From: Breviolum minutum Mf 1.05b.01
Lineage: Eukaryota; Sar; Dinophyceae; Suessiales; Symbiodiniaceae
Reading direction: 5' to 3'
DNA: 64,000 bases
Assembly (NCBI GenBank): GCA_000507305.1
Contig: DF240027.1
Location: forward strand, 56,396 to 120,395
The translations under genes and the position numbers were made by a program. The notes beneath the pieces were generated by a model. That model did not search any database. It was not told the DNA's origin and saw nothing but the letters and a program-made list of their open reading frames with translations. Position 1 is the stretch's first letter, and each line of letters begins with the position of its first letter. Shown piece by piece: positions 48,501 through 55,229 of this stretch.

Positions 48501-51308
48501 AACACAAGCACCCCTTTCGTGTTACAAGTTACAAGGGAATCTAGGAATCTAGGAATAAAGGTAACCACTCCTATGTTTGAACTGGTCGACAATCTCGGGG
48601 TGTCACCATTTGAAACTTCAGGAGTTCAAGAGATGCTGAAGTATTTCTGATGTCGCCGACGAAAACTCCCGACGCGATGTCACCCAAGTTGATGCTGTGA
48701 TTGTTTGAACCCTGACACCCCAGACGTTGTGCAGAACCACATCGATTGAGAAAAAAAGATAAAGATGCTGGCTGGGCCTATCTGGGTCATCGGAAGTGTG
48801 GTTTTTCAAAAGGTGAAGAGTTGTCAAAATTTGCATCAATTTTTCTTAGGTTTTTTTTTGGTGAAGCATCAGTATTGAAGAGATCCAGACTTTTAGGCCA
48901 CCCCACGCAGCGCCAGGATTCTGCGCTTGGTCCGTGTGGTCCGTGCCATCCGACCCCTCTACATGCTGGCAATAGGCAGCATTCATCTCCCCAGGATGTT
49001 TGGGAAGGTGAGCATAAGGGAGAGTAGGATAAATATCGTCACCAGGAATGTCCAAAAAATCCAAAATATTCCAAAGGGATTTACAGTTTTAGACACATGA
49101 AATTCCGCCTCTTGAAATTTCCACTGGGAAAATACTTCAGCTGGAACTTCGGACTCTTATTAAAACAGGAGGTGATGTGACATACTTCCTATCATATAAT
49201 ATGGGGATTGTCCAAAACAGTGGTACCCTGGTAGATGTTTATGTGTGAAAAGATCCAATCAAAATAAAGTGACAGTTGCAGTTCATCGACGGGTAGTCCA
49301 AGCTATGTAGAATCAATGTCAAAAAGCACAAGCTCGTGGCAATCTAGACCGCGCGGATCTGTCAATCATTGCTGAAAGAAGTGGAGCCAATCTGCTGATC
49401 TAATTCCCATCCGTGATGACCGGGATATTTTTTTACCAAAAAATATCAGAACTTCATCTTGATTGAAATTCATCCTCACTTGGGCCCTGTGAAGCTAGTT
49501 CGATTTGCAAATGAGAGGTATCTCAGATCTCTCCAAAATCACCGTGATAAATCCTTGCCAATATCTTGAACAAATCAGAACTGATGGGGGACAGAGCGAT
49601 TTCTGGCAGAGGTGTGGTACGTGCCATGCAGAGCATGTTTTGGGTGTTGGCCGGGAGTCCTCAGCGAGATGGTCATGGGAACGCAGTTGGATTGGTTTTA
49701 AGTTTTCAAAGTGGTATAATGACGTTTTTACGCCAACTGTCTCGGGAAATAGTGACTTTCTCCATTACACATACCCTCCGGTAAACTAACATAGCAATGG
49801 AAAATCCACCATTTGAAGATGTATTTCCTATTGGAAAAGGAGAATTTCCATTGCCATGTTAGTTTACTGGAGGGTAACTGTCTTTCCTGATTCTTTACCA
49901 CGGTTCCATGGGTCTTGTCAATTTTGCATAAGGCTCCTTTCAACTCTTTCACCCTTCCGAAAATTCTTCCAGAAAGATCTTAATGCGTTTCAGTCTTGTT
50001 ATATAAATGGCGAGTGAACCTTTTGAATGGTAACCCATCGAATCAAACGAGAGTTACCCCCCCTGAAAAACAAACAAAAACCCATTGACAAGAAACGATG
50101 CTTTTGGAAGATGAATTGGTTCATTTCCTTTCAAAACAACAACAACAACAACCAACGTCCCTTTATCAGGTGGGGGGACACGACATTCCTTCACGATTTT
50201 CGCGGGCTCCGGGGGGGGTGTTTCACAGCTCAGGTTTTGACCTTCGTCGCATTGTATGCCATAGCCATTCTGACGACCCGAGCCATTGGCCGAGGTTTGG
50301 TTGGTCGGGTGAAACAAAACTGGTGGTTCCAAATGGGTGGAAGGTTGTTTTGAAAGGAAATGTTGGAAGTTGTAGTAAAAATATATAACCTGAAGTTTTA
50401 TTTTTTTTGGGGAAGAACTACTTTCAACTTGAGATTTTTATGAATATATACAGTATGCATGTATACATTTATGTAGATACATAGATACACTTTTTTTGAA
50501 TTGTTTGTTTTATGATCTGAGAATGCATGCCCCTGGCTGAGCAGCTCAACGTGGGAAATCCTTCTTCCAGGAGAGTTGCTGAGTTTGGATGCTGATATCC
50601 CCGAGGCCTCCCAATGGGAAGGGATGTGCTGTAAAGTTAGTGATGATGCGTTGGTTGAGTGGGTTTAGGGGATGATATATGTATATACATATACATATAT
50701 ATATATATATACACATTCAGTATATGTGAGGCATCATTGCAGCCCATTATTGGAAGCCTTATTAACCAACGAGCGTTGCGAAACTGACAGGACAGCGTTT
50801 GTATCATGGCTAACTAGCAACCATACCCTCCAGGGGAACCTAACATATCCCTTCCCAAAACACTTTTGAAGATGATTTTCTTTTTTCGCCAGGTGGGATA
50901 TGTTAGTGCCCTACAGGGTCCTATTCCAAAATACTGAATGACGGACGGTCGAGGCATCAGCGTTGCAAGTTATGGAGTTGAATACAACCAAGCACTTCTT
51001 GAGACAAACAAAGATGGAACTTGAAAATGCCTCCAAAGATAAGGAACCATGAAACAAACAAATCCTGCAGCAACCAAATCAGCAAGTTTAGGAGCCAAAA
51101 TCCATCATACTGAAGCTGATGAATGGATAAATCCCAAAACCCACCTTAATCCAATAGCACCAGGCCCTGTTTCAATGTGTGTTTGATACTTTTTTTTGTT
51201 GTTGGAAAATTATCCGGTTGAACTCTGGGTTTTTCAGCGAACCCTTGTTGTGTCAGGAAACCCGCTTGATGTTCAACACGATTGCTGATTCCATGTTTGC
51301 ATTGTCCC
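30453..51308 (+). CDS. Voltage-gated ion channel gene (partial), with another gene nested in one intron
   Basis: Exons: 30453-30522 (pre-S1), 31279-31358 (S1), 31602-31661 (S2), about 36904-36968 (S3), about 38899-38951 (first half of S4), 48917-48975 (second half of S4), 49612-49649, 50234-50294 (S5) and 51237-51308 (pore-proximal). The spliced frame reads through S1 LNAVIMGLETD, S2 FMLAFFVMEAVLRI, S3 WNIVDFTIV, S4 with Arg every third residue (LARLLRLMR + ILRLVRVVRAIRPLYMLAIG), VVRAMQSMFWVL, VLTFVALYAIAILTTRAIGR and FNTIADSMFAL. This order and spacing is that of an Ion_trans domain, which moves cations across a membrane in response to voltage. S3 edges, the S3-S4 loop, the selectivity filter and S6 were not found, so ion preference is unknown. 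Five of the inferred donors are GC. The intron 38952-48916 contains a complete-looking RCC1-like gene; the S2-S3 intron contains duplicated block B. Whether there are more channel domains upstream is open. Confidence 0.75.
30924..31037 (+). mobile_element. Palindromic MITE-like element, CCGGGAACTAACATACCCC variant
   Basis: The left arm TACACTCCCGGGAACTAACA is mirrored by TGTGTTGTTTCCCGGAAGG. The loop CGAAGATTTTCCTTTTCCAG is forward. It lies inside the channel intron before S1. Confidence 0.65.
31279..31358 (+). CDS. Ion channel, S1 exon
   Basis: Reads VVIILNAVIMGLETDSESAI then FEWTEQ before GTGGGG. L-N-A-V-x-M-G-L-E-T-D is a strong S1 signature of dinoflagellate voltage-gated channels. Confidence 0.8.
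31602..31661 (+). CDS. Ion channel, S2 exon
   Basis: After CGATGTGGCAG, exactly 20 codons, phase 0 on both sides: FMLAFFVMEAVLRIRPAMEK before GTTAAA. The acidic Glu and the Arg in E-A-V-L-R are the S2 landmarks. Confidence 0.8.
33279..33294 (+). other. Possible relict dinoflagellate spliced-leader 3' end
   Basis: CCGTTTTTGGCTCAAG matches the last 12 bases of the dinoflagellate spliced leader (TTTTGGCTCAAG) exactly and its opening CCGT, with five internal bases missing. A relict leader here would mean block B passed through a mature mRNA. Copy A does not preserve it, so chance is possible. Confidence 0.35.
34724..34960 (-). rRNA. Fragment of eukaryotic-type large-subunit rRNA gene, very AT-rich (pseudogene or foreign)
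   Basis: On the minus strand the order is: GACCCGTCTTGAAACACGGA then CCAAGGAGT (complement of about 34913-34942), a very AT-rich stretch that keeps CATAATGAAAGTAAAT (about 34850-34865), then GACCCGAAAGATGGTGAAC (about 34744-34763) and GGTGAAGTCAG. These are three landmark blocks of nuclear LSU rRNA in the correct order and roughly correct spacing. The segment between them (about 34763-34905) is almost pure A+T, unlike ordinary dinoflagellate LSU. It is present only in copy B. It is a short fragment, so not functional by itself here. Confidence 0.8.
35828..36029. repeat. Three-copy tandem repeat, about 70-bp unit
   Basis: AGAAGTTTGTTCMTGGRTCT followed by CCGGTGKTTCAAGCAGCAGA and TCCACCACAAGG appears at about 35830, 35901 and 35974. 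Present in copy B only. Confidence 0.85.
36290..36598 (+). repeat. Tandem repeat of EFSSGKVFDCEDIF-type units, copy B
   Basis: Four to five diverged units with GTTTGACWGTGAAGACATTT and GAGAGTTCTCATCNGGCRAG. Homologous to 27085-27430. Confidence 0.8.
36904..36968 (+). CDS. Ion channel, S3 exon
   Basis: Frame VFVMAISETRKDRGWNIVDF then TIV. The W-N-x-x-D-F-x-I-V motif is the start of S3. The 5' edge is uncertain (the frame is open back to about 36855). The 3' edge is either ATC before GTCAAC, or AACT before GACTTG as a GA donor. Confidence 0.65.
37000..38890. other. Intron between S3 and S4, no exon recognised
   Basis: AT-rich. The short S3-S4 connecting exon was not found. Around 37680-37790 there is a diverged copy of the GGTTTGCTTCAGAGGATTTT loop seen in the palindromic elements. 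Confidence 0.4.
38899..38951 (+). CDS. Ion channel, first half of S4, with GC donor
   Basis: Reads GGNLSKLMTLARLLRLM plus AG, ending before GCGCAA. Joining to 48917 gives ...ARLLRLMR-ILRLVRVVRAIR..., a continuous voltage sensor with basic residues every third position. This register match across 10 kb is strong evidence that the GC donor is real. The 5' edge is approximate. Confidence 0.75.
39840..39922 (+). CDS. RCC1-like gene, ubiquitin-like exon
   Basis: After TCTCCCCAG: GRAAVVTVSSDSRVGDVKVL then AQQQLRQ plus G before GTGCGA. The S-G-R-x-A-x-V-x-V...V-x-x-L-K/V-x-x-A-Q pattern resembles ubiquitin-like modules that precede RCC1 repeats in dinoflagellate proteins. Confidence 0.5.
39840..48007 (+). 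CDS. RCC1-like repeat protein with ubiquitin-like N-terminal piece, nested gene
   Basis: Exons: 39840-39922, 41480-41590, 42592-42690, 43060-43251, 43779-43869, 44835-44989, 45411-45550, 46403-46501, 46779-46835, 47252-47369 and 47820-48007. From the second exon they join into ten repeats of the form V-x-x-I-Q-A-T-x-x-A-F-A-A-L-x-x-D-G-x-V-V-T-W-G-x-x-x-x-G-G-D-S. This is the RCC1/HERC2-like beta-propeller repeat greatly expanded in dinoflagellates. The first exon (GRAAVVTVSSDSRVGDVKVL) resembles the ubiquitin-like start found on such proteins. Linking exon(s) between 39922 and 41480 and the start codon were not found. The last exon ends at TGA (48005-48007) within a repeat, or may use a GA donor just before it. 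Donors are a mix of GT, GC and GA. Function is unknown; RCC1 propellers bind partner proteins or chromatin in other eukaryotes. The whole gene lies inside the ion-channel S4 intron on the same strand. Confidence 0.75.
40241..40412. repeat. 86/85-bp direct duplication around a single N (assembly join)
   Basis: 40241-40326 is repeated at 40328-40412 with one C difference in a homopolymer. The single N at 40327 sits exactly between them. This is best read as two overlapping contig ends that were joined without merging. The unit starts with the palindrome CACGGCCGTG. Confidence 0.9.
41480..41590 (+). CDS. RCC1-like gene, exon (repeat 1)
   Basis: Reads IGDGDCVSAIAQQAQLASTW then SAFALWCSGGDRVVTWG, ending in phase 1 before GTACCT. 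It joins in frame to 42592. Confidence 0.65.
42518..42557. repeat. GGATAT-rich hexamer repeat
   Basis: Diverged ATGGATATGGATAT units just upstream of an RCC1-like exon. Confidence 0.7.
42592..42690 (+). CDS. RCC1-like gene, exon (repeat 2)
   Basis: Reads NHGGDHRRVKEKLRQVHQLQ then STGFAFAAIVGD, ending before GTAGGG. Repeat consensus G-G-D...V...L..V..L-Q-A...A-F-A-A-I is clear. Confidence 0.75.
42909..43013 (-). mobile_element. Palindromic MITE-like element, CTGAAAA-arm family
   Basis: The left arm TCCTGAAAATTAACATGGAA pairs with the degraded right arm CATGTGAATTGTCCGGGGTG then TAC. Reverse-sense loop. It ends 46 bases before the next exon, inside the short intron 42691-43059. Confidence 0.7.
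43060..43251 (+). CDS. RCC1-like gene, exon (repeats 2-3)
   Basis: After GGCTGTTTTCAG: EVIAWGHPHYGGNSGNVDDR then LRNVEQLQATGSAFCAILAD and ETVVTWGDAENGGDSSEVQE. The end is inferred: a GA donor at 43252 (GATCTA) is the option that keeps frame with 43779. Confidence 0.8.
43779..43869 (+). CDS. RCC1-like gene, exon (repeat 4)
   Basis: After CCCAAGGACAG: VKAVQRTRSAFAALKKDGTV then VTWGDSVNF. A GA donor (GAGTCT at 43870) keeps frame to NSRVKDQL at 44835. That end is inferred from frame only. Confidence 0.7.
43924..44025 (-). mobile_element. Palindromic MITE-like element beginning GTACCCTCC
   Basis: The left arm GTACCCTCCCTGAAACTAAC then ATAGC is mirrored by GCTATGTTAGTTTTAGGGAG. The loop is reverse sense (AGTAGTATTCCAACC). 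Inside an RCC1-like intron. Confidence 0.8.
44399..44500 (+). mobile_element. Palindromic MITE-like element
   Basis: The left arm GCCCCGAAATTCAACGTTCC pairs with TATGTTAAATTTCCGGTGTA. The loop TTGGAAGACTACTTTCCTTT is forward. A second copy in the same intron as 43924-44025. Confidence 0.65.
44835..44989 (+). CDS. RCC1-like gene, exon (repeat 5)
   Basis: Reads NSRVKDQLRNVRQIQATSCA then FAAILATGHVVTSGNAASGG and YSNHVQDQLRL, ending in phase 1 before GTTCTG. Confidence 0.8.
45411..45550 (+). CDS. RCC1-like gene, exon (repeat 6) with GC donor
   Basis: Reads VENIQATHAAFAALTKSGDV then VAWGDPFAGGDASAVQNQLK and NVKQIQ, ending before GCCCGG. The next exon begins ATNAAF, restoring the canonical I-Q-A-T exactly in phase 0. 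The GC donor is therefore well supported. Confidence 0.85.
45958..46084. repeat. AT-rich imperfect inverted repeats
   Basis: Contains GGTTATAACTTATAACC and related GTTACAACTTACAACTCC pieces. It resembles the 62353-62550 hairpin in wording but is not clearly the same. Confidence 0.45.
46178..46262 (+). mobile_element. Palindromic MITE-like element, right part
   Basis: Forward loop TTGGAAGATGATTCATTTCC and right arm CTGTTGGTTTTAGGGACGGT then AC. The left arm is not recognisable. Confidence 0.55.
46403..46501 (+). CDS. RCC1-like gene, exon (repeat 7)
   Basis: Exactly 33 codons, ATNAAFTALRVDGSCVAWGH then PQSGGVLGQELLE, before GTGCAT. Phase 0 on both sides. Confidence 0.8.
46779..46835 (+). CDS. 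RCC1-like gene, exon (repeat 8, first part) with GC donor
   Basis: After GTCGTCACCAG: VQQLQATSGAFAALCADGS, 19 codons, ending before GCATCT. The next exon starts VVTWGG, giving the canonical D-G-S-V-V-T-W-G across the junction. Confidence 0.8.
47252..47369 (+). CDS. RCC1-like gene, exon (repeats 8-9) with GA donor
   Basis: After CCTTTTGTAG: VVTWGGSTSGGDSAHVTGML then TNVKQIQATKYAFAAIRDD plus G, before GAAACT. The next exon supplies GA-AGC-GTG, giving D-D-G-S-V-V-S-W-G. Only a GA donor restores this sequence. Confidence 0.8.
47820..48007 (+). CDS. RCC1-like gene, last recognised exon (repeats 9-10)
   Basis: Reads SVVSWGLPLYGGGNGPTGAL then IDPTQATCSVQSTDGAFAAL and LRDGGIATWGHSQYGGDSSG, followed by S and TGA. 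It may be the true end, or the exon may leave by a GA donor (GATCCT) before the stop. Confidence 0.75.
48917..48975 (+). CDS. Ion channel, second half of S4, with GC donor
   Basis: After CAGCGCCAG: ILRLVRVVRAIRPLYMLAI plus G, before GCAGCA. Arg residues at every third position are the voltage sensor. The GC donor joins G to GT at 49612, giving IG-VVRAMQSMFWVL. Confidence 0.85.
49612..49649 (+). CDS. Ion channel, S4-S5/S5 micro-exon with GC donor
   Basis: 38 bases: VVRAMQSMFWVL, between CAGAG and GCCGGG. It joins in phase 0 to VLTFVALYAIAIL at 50234. Confidence 0.8.
49772..49876 (+). mobile_element. Palindromic MITE-like element, TACCCTCCGGTAAACTAACAT family
   Basis: The arms TACCCTCCGGTAAACTAACA and TGTTAGTTTACTGGAGGGTA are near-perfect inverses. 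The loop TTTGAAGATGTATTTCCTAT is forward. Inside the channel intron 49650-50233. Confidence 0.9.
50234..50294 (+). CDS. Ion channel, S5 exon
   Basis: After TTCACAGCTCAG: VLTFVALYAIAILTTRAIGR plus G, before GTTTGG. A-I-L-T-T-R-x-I-G is the S5 end in dinoflagellate channels. Confidence 0.8.
50824..50919 (+). mobile_element. Palindromic MITE-like element, CCAGGGAACTAACATATCCC family
   Basis: The left arm TACCCTCCAGGGGAACCTAA then CATATCCC is mirrored by GGGATATGTTAGTGCCCTAC then AGGGT. The loop TTTTGAAGATGATTTTCTTT is forward. Confidence 0.85.
51237..51308 (+). CDS. Ion channel, pore-proximal exon with GC donor
   Basis: After GGGTTTTTCAG: EPLLCQETRLMFNTIADSMF then ALS plus C, before GCCAGC. 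The F-N-T-I-x-D-S-M-F-A-L pattern lies just before the pore in these channels. No exon with the following M-N-G-E and S6 was found. Confidence 0.7.
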
Positions 51309-52256
51309 GCCAGCCTTTTGTCGGGAGTTTGGAACGAAGGGTCGGGGCCGGGGGCTTTCTGTTGAACCTTCTTGTTGTTGTTTCTTAGTGTGGCTTCACC
51401 TGTTAAAAGTCAAGAATGTTAGTTAATACTACCTTGGATTTTTGAAGAATTTGAACAGAATATGATGGTGTTGACTTCTAGTTATACAATAACTCTTGTG
51501 TGATCATGTAGTATTTGGAGTCTTCAGATGTGGGAGAAAGCGATGGGGCTCGAATGTTCATAGTTCGACCCCATAAACACTGGACCCGAACGTCCTGGGC
51601 AAATTAATAGCGACCTCAGCCGAGGTCAACTCCAAATGGTGGTTTTGGTTTAGGGAAATCCCGCAAAATGCCCTCATTTGCCCCAGCTACTGCCCAGTGA
51701 ACTCCAATCTTTAAGCCAAACTCGCCGGTCCCGCGGAACATGCTTCTGAAGGTACCTGCGATGTGATGTTTTTTTTTGTGGAACACCACCGCAGCATTTT
51801 GGCTTTGAATCTGTTTGACAGGAAAACAAAAATCAGCCGAAGAAGACAATCAAATACTTCGAAGCTCATTTGAATCTTGAGGTTTCCTGGCCGAAATAGA
51901 TTTTGACTGTCACTTGAGTCACTTGAGTCACTTGGGTGGTCGGGACTTGAGGTCAAAACGCCAGCTTTTAGGACTTGAAATTGGTGCCAACTCTTTTTTT
52001 TTGCATATGCAAAGATGACACGACACTATCAAAAACCACAGAGATAGAAGAATCTTGCATTGGTGATAGAAATACACTGAAGCCGCCTTCCTTGCAGCTG
52101 CTCCTGAAAAAAATTCAGCCTGCGTACCGCTTAGGTTTGATACAGATGACTGTGTTGAATGCAGACATACTGAAGCTTGGACGATTTCGACTTGATGTTT
52201 TTGTTGAACTGTTGAGATGATTTGGATTTTCTATGGTTTCCTGGTGATGGGCATCT

Positions 52257-52340
52257 TTATAATGATAATGATACTGTAATAATAACAACAGTAATAATGA
52301 CAATGATGGTAGATGATGATAGTAACAATGACAAAAACAT
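52257..52340. repeat. AAT/ATG-rich degenerate trinucleotide tract
   Basis: ATAATGATAATGATAC and AATAATAACAACAGTAATAA-type sequence. Confidence 0.75.
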
Positions 52341-52594
52341 GATATGTACTGTATAGATGCAGTGCACATTCACACAGAGTATATAATAAGGGCAATCTAT
52401 CTCTATACCTCTAGAGTACTTTCTATGAAAACATACGGAGTTCCACATCAAGCAGCGAACTGGAAACCTGCTAATCTAAGGTTTCAGCGGCCCGCTACAC
52501 AGAATGAGTATGGAAAGTTCAAGTATACATGTCATCGGCCCTTGTTACATCAATGCCTTGTGGGTACCAAGCTAGCCCATTGATATTGCTCCAG

Positions 52595-54940
52595 AATCTC
52601 CCAGATCACTGGGCAGCAGCCTGCGCAAATGCCCCTAAGGAAGCAGCGAAAGCGAATCAACAGGTGCGTTTTTTTTTTTTTTTTTTGTTGGCCGATCCAC
52701 GAAAATGGTGGGATGCAATGTGCCTTCTACCTCCAACAAAAAACGTCTTTGGATTGATCTTTGGTTTGGTTGTTCCAACAGAAGGTTGTTTCAATCTTGT
52801 GGTCTCTGAGTAAAATTCCATGGGTGGGTTTCCGAAGACATGATTTCTTGTTAGTTTTGGAGACCGTGGCTAGTCCTCAAAAAGAGGCTTTTATCTCGAT
52901 CATACATCATTTCTCAACAAATTCTTCACCAACCAACCTACCTAACCATAAAGTAAATCAATTCCCTTGCATGATGACAAAATGATGCAACATCTATGAT
53001 TCCCCTTCATTTTCCCATGTTTTTTAGACCGGAATTTCCTAGTTGAGATTGCCTTTCCTACCAGGAAGCTGACACAAGCAGCGAATGCCAATGCCTCTGC
53101 TGTTCTGAACGTTGTCGCGGAGGTGGGTTCTTCGGTTTGGGGTGTTGGTAAGATGTGTGTTGCATTTTCCTTTGTTGACCTGCTGTTTGATTGTTTGATT
53201 CAACCCTTCCCCAAACATGAAAAAACAACCCAGTGAAACATGCATCTCCGAAAAATCTCATTATGTTACTTATGTTCTTTTTTTAAACTTCGTCTTAGCT
53301 CAAGACTTGGAAATTGATGTATCAAGTTAAGTTGAAGGTATATACTTGAGAATCATCTATGGTCAAATCGAAGAGGACAACAGGGAAATACCAAACTTTC
53401 CGAGTTTTTCAGCCAACTCCGAGAAATTCGTTTTGATCAGCGGGGGAGATTTTCTGGATTTTCTGAAGCCCAAGTCATGGAGGTCTCGATGATTCAGATG
53501 AGTTGACAATTTGAAGAAAATCTGAGGTTCTGAGTTTCCCTTAGTTTTTTTTTCCGGGGATTCTGAGATATTCCCCACATATTTAATAGCCACTTCCAAG
53601 CTCAGGAAACACCAATCTGACTCCCTGCTTTTCGGAGGGAGTTAACTCAGATGATGCACTATTTTCAACCATTGAACCAACACGTTTTTGCCCCAGATTT
53701 TCTGGAACAAACCATAAAAGGTAGATACCAAGTATCCGTTTTTATATTTTTTGTGCATTTTTGTCCAGTCATTTGCCAAATTGCCCTTTAATAGGAGCTC
53801 TCGCTGATGAATGGCGTGAACATGGCTACAGCATTGCACCGCATCGCCCGTCACTGTGTCACTTGTCAATGGGATTTTTGGAGTGACGATAGGAGATGCC
53901 AGTTGTCAGATGGAAAACATTGGCACTTAGTAAGGGAAATCCCACCCAACAATCCCCTCGGCCTTGCCTAGGTGAAGGGTGAAGCGGGTCCTGATGGTGC
54001 AGCACCGGAGGCGAAGAAAGAGGTGTGGTTAAACAAAAAAAAACAAAGACATCCCAAGTGGTGTGGGGAATTCAAATTGTCATATTGGACACATTTTTTG
54101 TTTGTTTGTTGGCGATTTCTTTGGCCATTTGGGCGTTTTAGATTTCTTGGAATATTTGGGAGAATCGTCCCTTTTGGGTTTATGTGGCTGGAGATGGTTG
54201 TTGATGATGGCGACTTTTAAGTGTGAAAAAATCCTCCAGTGCCAACTCCAGATCAGCATATTTGTTTTTCATTTTTTTGTAGGGTTACCTCCCCTCAAAG
54301 CTAAGATGACATGGAAAATCGACCATTTGAAGATGTACTTCCTATTGAACATGGGGATTTTCCAATGTCATGTTAGTTTTCAGGGGTGTACAGATCCGAA
54401 AGCTAGATAGACTTTTAAAGGCTCCGGATTTGAAAGTGAGTGAAGTGAACTACAATCATTTGATGGTAGGAATTCTGATGGTAGGAAGGTGGTGGAAATC
54501 TAGATGGTTGGATTTTTTCAAGGATCCGTCACGCCTCGCACCAGCGAAAAGAACCCACATCATCTACTCGACATAGTTTTCTGTCGATCACGTCAACACA
54601 TCAACAATTTTATATCAAGGAGATCTCAAAAACCAGCTTGAAAACAAAAGAAGAAGACGATGCCGATGCAGTTGATGATCATCTTCAAATATGGATGATT
54701 TCCGAAAATAGTGGTACCTTTTCCCCCCAAATCATCCATCAAAAAATAGGGGTTTTTTCCAATAAAAAACCCATCTAATTTGGGGTGTTGTACCCCTATT
54801 TTTGGAAACACCCAGGTGGAGGCGCATCCCGCCTTTGCGGCGTTGTTGCGCACCGTGGAGCAACAGGCGGAGGTGACGAAACTCAACGAAACGGGGGGAG
54901 TTGTTGGCAGCATCAAGCAGCTTGGGACAGCGAAGCTTGG
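52595..54940 (+). CDS. Ala-rich protein of unknown function (partial, four exons)
   Basis: Exons 52595-52665, 53065-53122, 53972-54022 and 54816-about 54940. The spliced frame is continuous: NLPDHWAAACANAPKEAAKA..., KLTQAANANASAVLNVVAE, VKGEAGPDGAAPEAKKE, VEAHPAFAALLRTVEQQAEV... It is rich in Ala, Lys and Glu and probably helical. The first junction needs a GC donor (GT then GCGTTT) to keep frame; the others are GTGGGT and GTGTGG. No family recognised. It might be the C-terminal region of the channel gene or a separate gene. Confidence 0.5.
53065..53122 (+). CDS. Ala-rich gene, exon 2
   Basis: After TTTCCTACCAG: KLTQAANANASAVLNVVAE before GTGGGT. Confidence 0.5.
53972..54022 (+). CDS. Ala-rich gene, exon 3
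   Basis: After GGCCTTGCCTAG, exactly 17 codons: VKGEAGPDGAAPEAKKE before GTGTGG. Phase 0 on both sides. Confidence 0.55.
54284..54391 (+). mobile_element. Palindromic MITE-like element, TACCCTCCGGTAAACTAACAT family
   Basis: The left arm GTTACCTCCCCTCAAAGCTA then AGATGACA is mirrored by TGTCATGTTAGTTTTCAGGG then GTGTAC. Forward loop TTTGAAGATGTACTTCCTAT. It begins with GT and carries TTTTCAG at the right. Confidence 0.8.
54693..54813. mobile_element. Palindromic MITE-like element, GGGTGTTTC family, ending at an exon start
   Basis: The left arm GGATGATTTCCGAAAATAGT then GGTACC mirrors GTTGTACCCCTATTTTTGGA then AACACCC. The next two bases are AG and the exon begins at 54816, so the element's right arm provides the acceptor context. 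Confidence 0.75.
54816..54940 (+). CDS. Ala-rich gene, exon 4
   Basis: VEAHPAFAALLRTVEQQAEV then TKLNETGGVVGSIKQLG. Its acceptor is the right end of a palindromic element. The 3' edge is uncertain. Confidence 0.5.
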
Positions 54941-55123
54941 GGGTGGGGTGATCTTGGAGCGTTGGATCTGCTGCTTTAGTTGAAAATTAGGTGGGATCAG
55001 TTTGAAGGATGGGATTTTGATGGAGGTTTTTAAGCCTGAAGACTTGGAGGCATTGTCAAAGAATGATGGACTCTTGTTGTGCTTCATGGGTTTGAATTTC
55101 TTGGAATCTTTTCATATTTCTTG

Positions 55124-55229
55124 ATACTGTTGATGGAAGAATTCCTGCACCAGTTAATAGGTAGTTTATTCCATTATTGGGTTTGATACATCCCAGGTGG
55201 TTAGCAGGATTTTATTCCATCAACAGTAT
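55124..55229. mobile_element. Palindromic MITE-like element, TACTGTTGATGG family
   Basis: The left arm ATACTGTTGATGGAAGAATT then CCTGCACCA mirrors AGCAGGATTTTATTCCATCA then ACAGTAT. Other copies are at 60446 and 62857. Confidence 0.85.

Noticed and set aside
51790-51812. Spliced-leader-like CCGCAGCATTTTGGCTT
   Set aside because: Lacks the CTCAAG end and has a deletion and a substitution; within chance expectation for 64 kb.
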